Positions 51,658-59,792 of a stretch of 64,000 nt of DNA are shown here, piece after piece. The stretch covers positions 1 to 64,000 of the forward strand of contig DASUWH010000010.1 of the NCBI GenBank assembly GCA_036378535.1, given 5' to 3'. The position numbers and the translations under genes were made by a program. The first letter of the stretch is position 1, and each line of letters opens with the position of its first letter. This DNA is from Gp1-AA122 sp036378535 (GTDB taxonomy: Bacteria > Acidobacteriota > Terriglobia > Terriglobales > Acidobacteriaceae). Below the pieces are notes generated by a model. The model had not been told where the DNA came from. It saw only the letters and a list, made by a program, of their open reading frames with translations, and searched no databases.

Positions 51658-52650
51658 ATGGCTGAGAAAAAAATTGGAATCCTGTTTGGCATGGAGAACA
51701 CTTTCCCGCCCGCTCTGGTGGAGCGGATCAACGGGATGAAACGCGACGGCGTCAGCGCAGAGTTCGTAAAGGTCGGCGGCGTGAAAATGGCCGGCCGCAG
51801 CGGGTATGCGGTAATCGTCGACCGCATCTCCCATGACATTCCGTTTTATCGCGCCTTCCTCAAGAATGCCGTTCTCAGCGGAACGAATGTCATCAATAAT
51901 CCATTCTGGTGGAGTGCTGACGACAAATTCTTCAATTACTCGCTGGCTACGAAGCTGGGTGTAGCCATACCGGCAACGGTTGTGTTGCCGCACAAACAGC
52001 ATCCGCCGGACACAACCGAGCAGTCAATGCGCAACCTGATTTTTCCGCTCAACTGGGAAGAGATTTTCGAGTACGTCGGTTTTCCCGCCTTTCTGAAGCC
52101 GCATTCAGGCGGTGGATGGAAGCATGTTTACAAGGTGCATTCACCGGAAGAATTCTTCCACCATTACAACCAGACGGGCGACTTATGCATGACGCTGCAG
52201 CGCGGAGTCGAGTTCGAGGAGTATTTCCGCTGCTACGTGATCGGGCAGGAGAAGGTGCACATCATGCGCTACGATCCCAAAGCTCCTCATCACGAGCGCT
52301 ATGTCAAAGGAAATCCGCCGGCCAGCGCGTCCTTGCACGAGCGCATGACTAAGGATGGGCTCACCTTGTGCTGCGCTCTCGGATATGACCTGAACACGGT
52401 GGAATTTGCGGTGGAAAATGGCGTTCCCTATGCGATTGATTTCATGAATCCGGCTCCGGATGCGGATGTGAATTCGGTGGGGCGCGACAATTTCGAGTGG
52501 GTGGTCAGCGCTGTCGCGGAGCTCGCTATCGAGAAAGCGCTGGCAGCGGAGAATCCGGCTCGAGAGTTGCATTGGGCCACGTTTCTGTCCGGGGCGGGGA
52601 GCCGGAAAGCCGGTCCGGCAAAAGCTAAATCAAAAAAAGCGAAAGCTTAG
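51658..52650 (+). CDS. ATP-grasp ligase-like protein
   Basis: The 330-residue protein resembles ATP-grasp enzymes: an N-terminal domain starting IGILFGMENTFP, a lysine-bearing FPAFLKPHSGGGWKHVYKV loop (ATP-binding), an acidic FEEYFRCYVIG strand and a terminal NTVEFAVENGVPYAIDFMNPAPDADVNSVG with the Glu/Asp/Asn set for Mg-ATP. Such enzymes join a carboxylate to an amine or thiol through an acyl phosphate. The C-terminus is a Lys/Ala-rich tail. It is followed by a second ligase type (GCS2), suggesting stepwise assembly. Confidence 0.8.
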   Translation: MAEKKIGILFGMENTFPPALVERINGMKRDGVSAEFVKVGGVKMAGRSGYAVIVDRISHDIPFYRAFLKNAVLSGTNVINNPFWWSADDKFFNYSLATKLGVAIPATVVLPHKQHPPDTTEQSMRNLIFPLNWEEIFEYVGFPAFLKPHSGGGWKHVYKVHSPEEFFHHYNQTGDLCMTLQRGVEFEEYFRCYVIGQEKVHIMRYDPKAPHHERYVKGNPPASASLHERMTKDGLTLCCALGYDLNTVEFAVENGVPYAIDFMNPAPDADVNSVGRDNFEWVVSAVAELAIEKALAAENPARELHWATFLSGAGSRKAGPAKAKSKKAKA

Positions 52651-52719
52651 TTCGGTTGCTATACTGTGGCGGCCAGATTAGAGGTAATCGTTAACCAGCA
52701 GCCCTGCTGAGCAGTCTGT

Positions 52720-53862
52720 ATGCTTCCAGCCTTCACCATCGGAATCGAAGAAGAGTATCAGACCGTAGATCCAGTCACGCGCGACCTGCGCTCCCACATC
52801 CACGCCGAGATCATTGAAAAGGGAAAGATATTGCTGCAGGAGCGGGTCAAGGCTGAAATGCACCAGTCGGTCGTGGAGGTCGGGACTTCGGTCTGCAACA
52901 GCATCAAGGATGCGAAGACGGAAGTTAAAAAGCTGCGCCGCGACATGATCGCTCTGGCTAAGGAGAACGGGCTGCGGCTGGTGGCCGGCGCCACTCATCC
53001 TTTTGCCGACTGGCGAGCGCAGGAGATCACTCCCGATGAGCGCTACAAGAATATCGTGGAAGATTTGCAACTGGTGGCGCGGGCGAACCTGATTTTCGGA
53101 TTGCACGTGCATGTCGGGCTCGAAGACCGCGAGACCGCGATTCACCTGATGAATCATGCTCGCTATTTTCTTCCCCACATTCTGGCGCTTTCGACGAATT
53201 CGCCGTTTTGGCTGGGGATGGACACTGGATTGAAGTCCTACCGCTGCAAGGTCTTCGACAAATTTCCGCGCACGAATATCCCGGACTATTTTCCCAGCTG
53301 GGGCGAGTACGAAAATTTTGTCAAATTGCTGATCAAGACGAACTGCATCGATAACGCGAAGAAGATCTGGTGGGACATCCGTCCGCATCCATTCTTCAAC
53401 ACGCTCGAATTCCGTATTTGCGACATTCCTATGAGAGTCGAGGAAACGGTCGCGCTGGCGGCGTTGATTCAGGCGACGATCGCCAAGCTGTACAAGCTAT
53501 ATGCGGCTAACCAGGGCTTCCGGCTATACCGGCGGGCGCTGATCATGGAGAACAAGTGGCGAGCGGCGCGATACGGTCTGGATGGGAAGATCATCGATTT
53601 CGGCAAGCAGAAAGAGGTTCCCGTCCGAGATCTGATCCGCGAATACCTGGATTTCGTGGACGACGTGGTGGATGAACTGGGTTCGCGCGAGGAACTCAGT
53701 TACATTCATGAGATACTCGAAAAAGGCAGTGGCGCCGATCGCCAGCTGTCTGTCTATCGCCAGCATAATGATTTAAAGAAGGTGGTCGACTTCATGATCG
53801 AAGAAACCGAAATGGGGCTGGCGGAGTCGGTTCCGGCCGCTGCTGTGAGAAGATCAGGATAA
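52720..53862 (+). CDS. GCS2-family carboxylate-amine ligase (YbdK-like)
   Basis: The 380-residue protein is a glutamate-cysteine ligase family 2 homologue. GIEEEYQTVDPVTRDL at the start holds the acidic metal site, and FGLHVHVGLEDRETAIHLMN and DIRPHPFFNTLEFRICDIPMRVEET are typical. Characterised relatives make gamma-glutamylcysteine-like or other amide bonds with ATP. The substrate here is unknown. It overlaps the M29 peptidase start by one base (TAATG). Confidence 0.88.
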   Translation: MLPAFTIGIEEEYQTVDPVTRDLRSHIHAEIIEKGKILLQERVKAEMHQSVVEVGTSVCNSIKDAKTEVKKLRRDMIALAKENGLRLVAGATHPFADWRAQEITPDERYKNIVEDLQLVARANLIFGLHVHVGLEDRETAIHLMNHARYFLPHILALSTNSPFWLGMDTGLKSYRCKVFDKFPRTNIPDYFPSWGEYENFVKLLIKTNCIDNAKKIWWDIRPHPFFNTLEFRICDIPMRVEETVALAALIQATIAKLYKLYAANQGFRLYRRALIMENKWRAARYGLDGKIIDFGKQKEVPVRDLIREYLDFVDDVVDELGSREELSYIHEILEKGSGADRQLSVYRQHNDLKKVVDFMIEETEMGLAESVPAAAVRRSG

Positions 53863-54908
53863 TGAACGTTCCTATTACCCAGGTTCACCATCAACTGAGT
53901 CGCTTCCCCTTTGACCCCGAGTTAACTCCTGGAGCGCACAATGCTGTCAACGTCTGCCTGCGCATTCAGCCCGATGAGAAAGTTACCGTCATCACCGATG
54001 AAGCCACGAAGGAGATTGCGGCCAGTATCGTGCGGGAATTGGAGAATCTGGGATCGCCGTACCATGTCTGGATTCTGGAAGAGCTTGCTCCGCGGCCCTT
54101 GACCGACTTGCCCGCGGAGATTCTCGATGATCTGGAGACCAGCCAGGTCAGCATTTTTGCGGTGCAGGCACAGGCCAATGAATTACGCTCACGCATGCAG
54201 ATGACCGATGTGGTGAACCGGCGCAAGATCCGGCACGCGCACATGGTCAACATCAACCACCGCATCATGCTGGAAGGCATGCGCGCGGATTATTTGAAGG
54301 TGGATCGCATCGGAACCAAAGTGTTCGATCTGGTTCGTCGCGCCAAACGCATTCGGGCGAAGACCGCCGCCGGCACCGACCTTGTAGCTGATCTCAATCC
54401 CAATTACCGCTGGCTGAAGACGAGTGGCATCATCAGCCCGGAAAAATGGGGGAACTTGCCTGGGGGCGAAGTCTTCACTACACCGGGTGAGGTCAATGGA
54501 ACCTTTGTCATCGATGGTGTCGTGGGAGACTGGTTGTGCGCCAAATTTGGAGACTTGCGGCGGACTCCGCTCACCATCCGAGTCAAGGAAAACCGGTTGA
54601 GCGGCGCCGAGTCGGCGGATCGGGAACTGCGGGATGATTTCTGGCGTTACACGCATACGGACGAGAATAGTGACCGGGTCGGAGAATTCGCGATCGGCAC
54701 GAACATTGAATTAAAGGATGTCATCGGCCACATTCTGCAGGATGAGAAATATCCCGGAATTCACATTGCCTTCGGCAATCCCTACGGAGCGCATACCGGG
54801 GCCGACTGGTACTCCTCAACCCACATTGATGTAGTGGGCAGAGAATTCGACATTTGGGTCGATGACGAGCAGATCATGCGCCGGGGACAGTTTCTGCTCA
54901 GCGCTTAA
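53862..54908 (+). CDS. M29-type aminopeptidase-like protein
   Basis: The 348-residue protein has the M29 (AmpS/PepS) features: LPGGEVFTTPGEVNGTFVIDG with metal-binding Glu, an EFAIGTNIEL stretch and NPYGAHTGADWYSSTHIDVVGREFDIWVDDEQIMRRGQF with His and Asp ligands at the C-terminus. The usual family size is near 400. M29 enzymes remove N-terminal residues. A peptidase inside a ligase operon may act as a proofreading or recycling step, or be recruited for another reaction. Confidence 0.82.
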   Translation: MNVPITQVHHQLSRFPFDPELTPGAHNAVNVCLRIQPDEKVTVITDEATKEIAASIVRELENLGSPYHVWILEELAPRPLTDLPAEILDDLETSQVSIFAVQAQANELRSRMQMTDVVNRRKIRHAHMVNINHRIMLEGMRADYLKVDRIGTKVFDLVRRAKRIRAKTAAGTDLVADLNPNYRWLKTSGIISPEKWGNLPGGEVFTTPGEVNGTFVIDGVVGDWLCAKFGDLRRTPLTIRVKENRLSGAESADRELRDDFWRYTHTDENSDRVGEFAIGTNIELKDVIGHILQDEKYPGIHIAFGNPYGAHTGADWYSSTHIDVVGREFDIWVDDEQIMRRGQFLLSA

Positions 54909-54973
54909 GTTGGGCGCAAATCGAACCTTCACGGACGCAGCATGCCAGATACTTCCGCCGAGTCCGCCCTCTC

Positions 54974-56161
54974 ATGATTGCCGACCTGCGCCGTCAATTC
55001 AATGCACGCTTCACCCTTGACGGATACCAGAAGCTTTTGTGCGAAGTAAAAGAGCGTTGCGGAACAGAGGTGCCATTCCGCATTGCAGAAACGCCTTGTT
55101 TCGTTCCGCGAGTTCTGCTGGAGAAGATGTGCCAATTCGGCGTCGAGCTGCTTCGCCAGTTGGTCACGCCCGAATACCTTGCTGAATCGGAACACTCGAT
55201 CCCGGTGCAATATAAAGTTGCCGGTGAGGCGCCGCATCCACTTTTCGCCCAGGTAGATTTCGGGCTGGTGAGGGACGCCGTTGGAAATCTGCAACCCAAG
55301 CTGGTCGAGTTACAAGGCTTCCCTTCCCTGTACGCATACCAAGGGGCTCTGGCACAAACATATCTCGACATTTTTCAACTCGACGATAGGCTTCAATTTT
55401 TCCTAAGCGGATTGAAGTGGGAGAGTTATACGGACCTGCTGCGCCGCGTTATCGTCGGAGGACATGATCCAGAAAATGTAGTGCTGATGGAGATCGAGCC
55501 GCTCCGTCAAAAAACTCTGCCTGACTTTCTGCTGACCGAGAAGATGCTGGGCATCAAAACCGTCGATATCGCGAAAGTGGAAAAGGATGGCAAGCGGCTG
55601 TTTTATGAACGTGAGGGCAAGCGGATACCTATCCACCGCATTTACAACCGTGCCATTGTGGATGAACTGGTGCGGAAACAGGTAAAACTGAATTTTCAGT
55701 TTACAGATGACCTCGACGTGGAATGGGCAGGGCACCCGAACTGGTTTTTCCGCATGAGTAAATTTTCGCTTCCCTACCTGCGGCATGAGTGTGTCCCAGA
55801 AACTCGGTTTCTTAGTGATGTTGATCCGACAGCCAACCTTGAGGCTTATATTCTTAAACCCTTATTCGCATTTGCCGGCCTGGGAATCATGCTGCCTCCG
55901 AACTGGGCCGATTTGCGGGCTATCCCAAGGGAACGCGCGAATGACTATGTCCTGCAGGAACGCATGAATTTCGAACCGGTAATCGAGACGCCTTGCGGAC
56001 TGACCAAGGCGGAGATTCGGATCATGTACATCTGGGAGAGAGAACCGCTTCCGGTGCTGACCATCATCCGCATGGGCAGAGGAGAGATGATGGGCGTCGA
56101 CCATAACAAGAATATGGAGTGGGTGGGCTCGTCGGCGGGGTTATTCCTAACTGAAAACTAG
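54974..56161 (+). CDS. Putative second ATP-grasp-like ligase, end formed by a MITE
   Basis: The 395-residue protein is not one I can name with certainty. Segments LVELQGFPSLYAYQGALAQTYLDIF, HRIYNRAIVDEL, and YILKPLFAFAGLGIML, together with DYVLQERMNFEPVIETPCGLTKAEIRIMYIW resemble circularly permuted or glutathionylspermidine-synthase-like ATP-grasp proteins, with the Lys of ILKPL as ATP ligand. It lies 65 bp after the peptidase. The stop codon TAG is part of the CTAG end of a MITE-like element, so the native C-terminus may have been altered by insertion. Confidence 0.6.
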   Translation: MIADLRRQFNARFTLDGYQKLLCEVKERCGTEVPFRIAETPCFVPRVLLEKMCQFGVELLRQLVTPEYLAESEHSIPVQYKVAGEAPHPLFAQVDFGLVRDAVGNLQPKLVELQGFPSLYAYQGALAQTYLDIFQLDDRLQFFLSGLKWESYTDLLRRVIVGGHDPENVVLMEIEPLRQKTLPDFLLTEKMLGIKTVDIAKVEKDGKRLFYEREGKRIPIHRIYNRAIVDELVRKQVKLNFQFTDDLDVEWAGHPNWFFRMSKFSLPYLRHECVPETRFLSDVDPTANLEAYILKPLFAFAGLGIMLPPNWADLRAIPRERANDYVLQERMNFEPVIETPCGLTKAEIRIMYIWEREPLPVLTIIRMGRGEMMGVDHNKNMEWVGSSAGLFLTEN

Positions 56162-56424
56162 AGCGTGTTTCAAAAATGTCCTTTCCAAGAGGGAGCAGGT
56201 TCCCTCAGGGGCTAAAGCCATATCGTTGTTGGCTTGGTGCGGCACAGCTAAAACAGGCTGCTGCAAAAGTCCCTGGCGGCAAAAGAAGGCCCTCAGGCGC
56301 TAAAGCGCAGACGTATATTCAACGGCTTAGGGGCACGAGTAAACTCGTGCCCTTTCCGATTTTACTTAGCTGGTTCTTTAAAGCTGTGCCCTTCCCGAAA
56401 ACTTATTTTTGAAACACACTCTAG
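56158..56424 (+). mobile_element. MITE-like element with 20-bp terminal inverted repeats
   Basis: The left end CTAGAGCGTGTTTCAAAAAT (56158-56177) and right end (56405-56424) are inverted repeats with one mismatch in 20. The 267-bp interior has no frame; it contains hairpin-like GCTAAAGC and GGCACGAGT-AAACTCGTGCC palindromes. No transposase is present, so it is a non-autonomous element. Both ends carry CTAG, which may include a TA or CTAG target duplication. Its 79-bp inner part (56290-56368) occurs again at 57517-57595. Confidence 0.7.
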
Positions 56425-56451
56425 CGGGCGGCAGCAGGTCTTGTGCACTGC

Positions 56452-57459
56452 CTACTTGCGAACGGCATACACCGTTTGCAGTTCTACCTTCGGAGCAACT
56501 GTGCTCAGCACAGCTTTTGTAACACTCGCCTGACTTATTTTGGCGTCTTTCATTTCCACCAGCACAACTCGCATGATCGCGGAATAATCGCCTCCAGCCA
56601 AGAACAGCTGAACCAAGGCAATTTGCAAGGGGGAGAGGCTGGGATTGAAGGCGGCATTCTCGATGTAACTTCCCTTGAAGGTGCGCTGACCCTTAGCCGC
56701 GATTGCCACTCCGGAATAAGAGCCGCTATAAGGGGCATAGGCGTGACGGGCAGCCTCCAGAGCAGCATGGGTGAGTTCGTCGGCGGAATCCTGCAAAAGT
56801 GCGAGAGCGGTTTGCCTGACCGGGAGAGCTCCGTCCGCCATGCCCAGATCTTTGGGACCGAATGACATGGGCAGAAGGGAGGAGAGTTTCAAAGGAGATT
56901 TGCCTTCGACTATGATTTCAATGTCTCCATTAAGCGACATCTCATTCATAAACTGCCGGCAGTGACCGCAGGGGGCGGCGGTTACCGATATGGCTGAAAC
57001 CCCGCGTTCGCCGTGCATGTAGGCGCTACTCAAGGCAGCTTGTTCTCCGTGCACGGAAAAGCCAAGGGAGTGGCCGGGAATCTCAACGTTCATGCCGAGA
57101 TACAAGCTTCCGCTGAGGCCGCGAGCGACAGCACCCACGCGATAATTCGAGATCGGCGGCCGTGAATAGTTCCGCGCCGAGGAGAGGAGCGCCACCATCA
57201 AGTTGGAAACGTCCTTCCCTTCCAAGGCAGCCAGTTGCTGGACCGTAGCAAGCGGAATCTGGCCGCTGAATTCTGGCGAGCGCAGAAAAGCGGCCAGCAA
57301 CAGTTGAGATTTATCACTGAGACTAGTCAGAGGCTTAGGAGCTCCTTGGTCGTCCGGTTTACCATACAGAACCTCAGAGCGGAAAGCCACGAGGCCCAAG
57401 CCTGAAATTCCCATGGTTGCTAAAGCTGTCCGGCGATCAAGTTTGCGTTTGGAAGTCAT
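56452..57459 (-). CDS. cdd: Cytidine deaminase with Tat-like signal sequence
   Basis: Two deaminase-fold domains (about 60-190 and 225-330) follow the layout of dimeric E. coli-type Cdd. The zinc site is complete: HGEQAAL (His, catalytic Glu) and PCGHCR (two Cys). The second domain keeps YAPYSGSYSGVA but lacks a zinc site, as in known Cdd. Unusually, the first 33 residues are a twin-arginine-type signal (DRRTALATMGISGLGLVAF). An exported, folded cytidine deaminase would be odd, since substrate salvage is cytoplasmic. The gene lies between two copies of a repeat. Confidence 0.85.
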   Translation of the reverse strand: MTSKRKLDRRTALATMGISGLGLVAFRSEVLYGKPDDQGAPKPLTSLSDKSQLLLAAFLRSPEFSGQIPLATVQQLAALEGKDVSNLMVALLSSARNYSRPPISNYRVGAVARGLSGSLYLGMNVEIPGHSLGFSVHGEQAALSSAYMHGERGVSAISVTAAPCGHCRQFMNEMSLNGDIEIIVEGKSPLKLSSLLPMSFGPKDLGMADGALPVRQTALALLQDSADELTHAALEAARHAYAPYSGSYSGVAIAAKGQRTFKGSYIENAAFNPSLSPLQIALVQLFLAGGDYSAIMRVVLVEMKDAKISQASVTKAVLSTVAPKVELQTVYAVRK

Positions 57460-57516
57460 GATAGGTTCTCCATGGGTTAGCAGGTTGCCGAAAAAACTCA
57501 GACGTACATCAGAAGT

Positions 57517-57595
57517 CCCTCAGGCGCTAAAGCGCGGACGTATATTCAACGGCTTAGCGGCACGAGTAAATTCACGCCCTTCCCGATTTTACTTA
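57517..57595 (+). repeat. Second copy of the MITE inner repeat
   Basis: These 79 bp match 56290-56368 with about six differences (CCCTCAGGCGCTAAAGCG at the start, TTTTACTTA at the end). No terminal repeats like those of the MITE are attached. The two copies flank the cytidine deaminase gene in the same orientation. Confidence 0.75.
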
Positions 57596-57605
57596 TATCG
57601 AGTAG

Positions 57606-58943
57606 TCAGCTGGTGGGATCGGTGACTGTCCAACCCTCTTCAGAGACGCGCGCCATGAGCCAGGATTGGAGTTCCTTTTGAAGCGCGGGATGGATTTCGA
57701 AAAAGCTCAGGCCGGCCAGACCACCGGGGCTGGTCCACGCGAGCTTTGCCTTGCATTCAATCGGGGTGGACGTTCCCGGAAGCAGGAAATTCAATTCGAA
57801 GGTCGATCCATGTTTCAAGGTGACGGAGGATTTCACCGCAACGCCGCCGGAGCTGACGTTCGCAATAACGGCGTCCATCGCGGCGCCACCCTCGTCCAGA
57901 TCCTTGACCACGACGGGGGTGTTAACGGTCACACGGAAATAACGTTGCTGTTGAGCGCTCAGCTTGCTTGATTGACTGCCGTCCGCATCGAGGTTCGCGG
58001 AGCGATACTTATCGAGCTTGCGACGGAGAGTTCGGGTAGAGATTCCCAGCTGCAGAGCTGCTTTTCGCTGATTGTTCCCGCATTGTTCCAGCGCGCTAAA
58101 GATCATGCGCCGTTCCATATCTTCGAGATTGCCGTTAAAAGTCTTCGTGGATCCCGAGTCGGGAACTCCGCAAATGACGGCGGGAAGATCAAGGGCTCGA
58201 AACTCGAGCTTGCCCTTTTGCGCATTCACGGCCACTTTGAAAATCACGTTCTTCAATTCGCGGACATTCCCGGGCCAGGAGTGGTGTTCCAGCGCTTCGA
58301 TCGCATCCGGTGTGAATTTCGCGCCGGGACAATGCTTCTGCAAGAAATATTCCGCTAACGCGCGGATATCCTCCACTCGGTCCCGCAAGGGAGGAACCTG
58401 CAAGTGAAATTGAGCTAAGCGGTGATACAAGTCGCTGCGAAACTTGCCGGCATTCACTTCCTGTTCCAGGTCACGGTTTGTGGCCGCGATTACGCGGACG
58501 TCGATATCCACTTTGCGGCTTCCCCCCAAACGGTAGTATGCAGCTCCGTCGAGCACGCGCAGAAGCTTGGCCTGGATCTTGGGATCGAGTTCTCCGATTT
58601 CATCAAGGAATATGGTGCCGGAATTGGCTATTTCGAAGAGACCGGGTTTGGTCGTGTCAGCGCCACTGAAGGCTCCTTTTTCATAGCCGAAGAGCTCACT
58701 CTCGACCAGATGCTCGGGTAGAGCGGCGCAGTTCACGTCGACAAAGGGTTTGGCTCGCCGAGGTGAACATTCATGCATGGCGCGGGCCACCAACTCCTTG
58801 CCACTTCCGGTTTCTCCCGCGATCAGGACTGCGGCCTCATGGGCCGCGACCCTCTCCACCATGGCCATCAGGCGCTGCATGGCCTGGCTGTGGATGACAG
58901 CCGTAGCCCCATCGATTAACTGCATGCGAGCGGCGGAATTCAT
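57606..58943 (-). CDS. Sigma-54 activator with C-terminal PilZ domain
   Basis: The 445-residue protein has no receiver domain; it opens directly with the AAA+ core: Walker A GETGSGKE, GYEKGAFSGA (normally GAFTGA, the sigma-54 contact loop), Walker B GTIFLDEIGEL, and the arginine finger region FRSDLYHRL. A Fis-type HTH follows (NNQRKAALQLGISTRTLRRKLDKYR, about residues 295-320), then a PilZ domain (about 335-440, starting QQQRYFRVTVNTPVVV). PilZ domains often bind c-di-GMP through an RxxxR motif that is not obvious here. The start at 58943 was chosen at the Met before the AAA+ domain. Confidence 0.88.
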   Translation of the reverse strand: MNSAARMQLIDGATAVIHSQAMQRLMAMVERVAAHEAAVLIAGETGSGKELVARAMHECSPRRAKPFVDVNCAALPEHLVESELFGYEKGAFSGADTTKPGLFEIANSGTIFLDEIGELDPKIQAKLLRVLDGAAYYRLGGSRKVDIDVRVIAATNRDLEQEVNAGKFRSDLYHRLAQFHLQVPPLRDRVEDIRALAEYFLQKHCPGAKFTPDAIEALEHHSWPGNVRELKNVIFKVAVNAQKGKLEFRALDLPAVICGVPDSGSTKTFNGNLEDMERRMIFSALEQCGNNQRKAALQLGISTRTLRRKLDKYRSANLDADGSQSSKLSAQQQRYFRVTVNTPVVVKDLDEGGAAMDAVIANVSSGGVAVKSSVTLKHGSTFELNFLLPGTSTPIECKAKLAWTSPGGLAGLSFFEIHPALQKELQSWLMARVSEEGWTVTDPTS

Positions 58944-59201
58944 TGAAAGTTCAGGCTGTCGACAAAACAAACTCGAGTCGACGAGCCGGCGCGGTTCAGT
59001 ATGACGCAACGATTGGAGTGGTGGAAGTTACTTCGGTTACCGCACATCAACAGAAGTGGGACTGTCCCGCCGAGCTATGGGCAGTACAGGTTGTTGGTTA
59101 TTTGGCACAATATCGCGATCCGGCCCAGTAGTGCAGAGAGGGCTAGCCACACGAGCATGACCGTGCCGGACAAGCAGAGCGATGTAAGGATCTTCCGCTT
59201 A

Positions 59202-59312
59202 CTAGCCACCCCAAACAGCAGAAGCACTGCAACAGATTGCCAGTAGTGCCACAAGTGTGGTCGCAACCACCACATAAACAACCAGATGCAGCGTCTTACG
59301 AGAGTTTTTCAT
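59202..59312 (-). CDS. Possible 36-residue hydrophobic peptide
   Basis: In the gap between the sigma-54 activator and the c-di-GMP protein, the minus strand has ATG AAA AAC after CGAGGT and encodes a 36-residue peptide with a basic start and a single hydrophobic helix (LHLVVYVVVATTLVALLAICC). A second hydrophobic frame (59075-59281, 68 residues) overlaps it. Only one, or neither, is likely real. Otherwise 59010-59792 shows nothing firm. Confidence 0.25.
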   Translation of the reverse strand: MKNSRKTLHLVVYVVVATTLVALLAICCSASAVWGG

Positions 59313-59792
59313 GTTTTTACCTCGAGTTTCATGTTTTCTTCGGCAGAGACGCTCGCCACCAATCGGTCGAAACGGTTCGCAGCCGTCGAATCAAGTAGAT
59401 CGGTCCGGATCCGTGCGCCAGCAGTGGAGAACCGCTGACTCCCCATGCAGACGGGCTGCCAATTCGTCCGGCCCACTAGATCGTTGATAGATAAGGGCAC
59501 TGCGACTTGCTTCCTGAACGAGAGGCAACAAAATGTCCCAAGTAACCACGATGTGAGAACTACTCAGTGCGCTTTAACAGTTTGCCCATCAGGCAATTGT
59601 CACCCTGTTACCAACTTAGGACAGATAGTCCCCAGTTCAGGCGGACAGTTAGGCACCTTCGTTTGGTTACCAAAGTTCCGTTTCCTAGCCGGTAACAATT
59701 GGATTTCAGGGCATAACTTGGTATCAGTTAGAAGCACAAATCTGGAAAGTTTGGATCCAGCATTGTCGAATCGACCACAGACGTGGCGCGAG

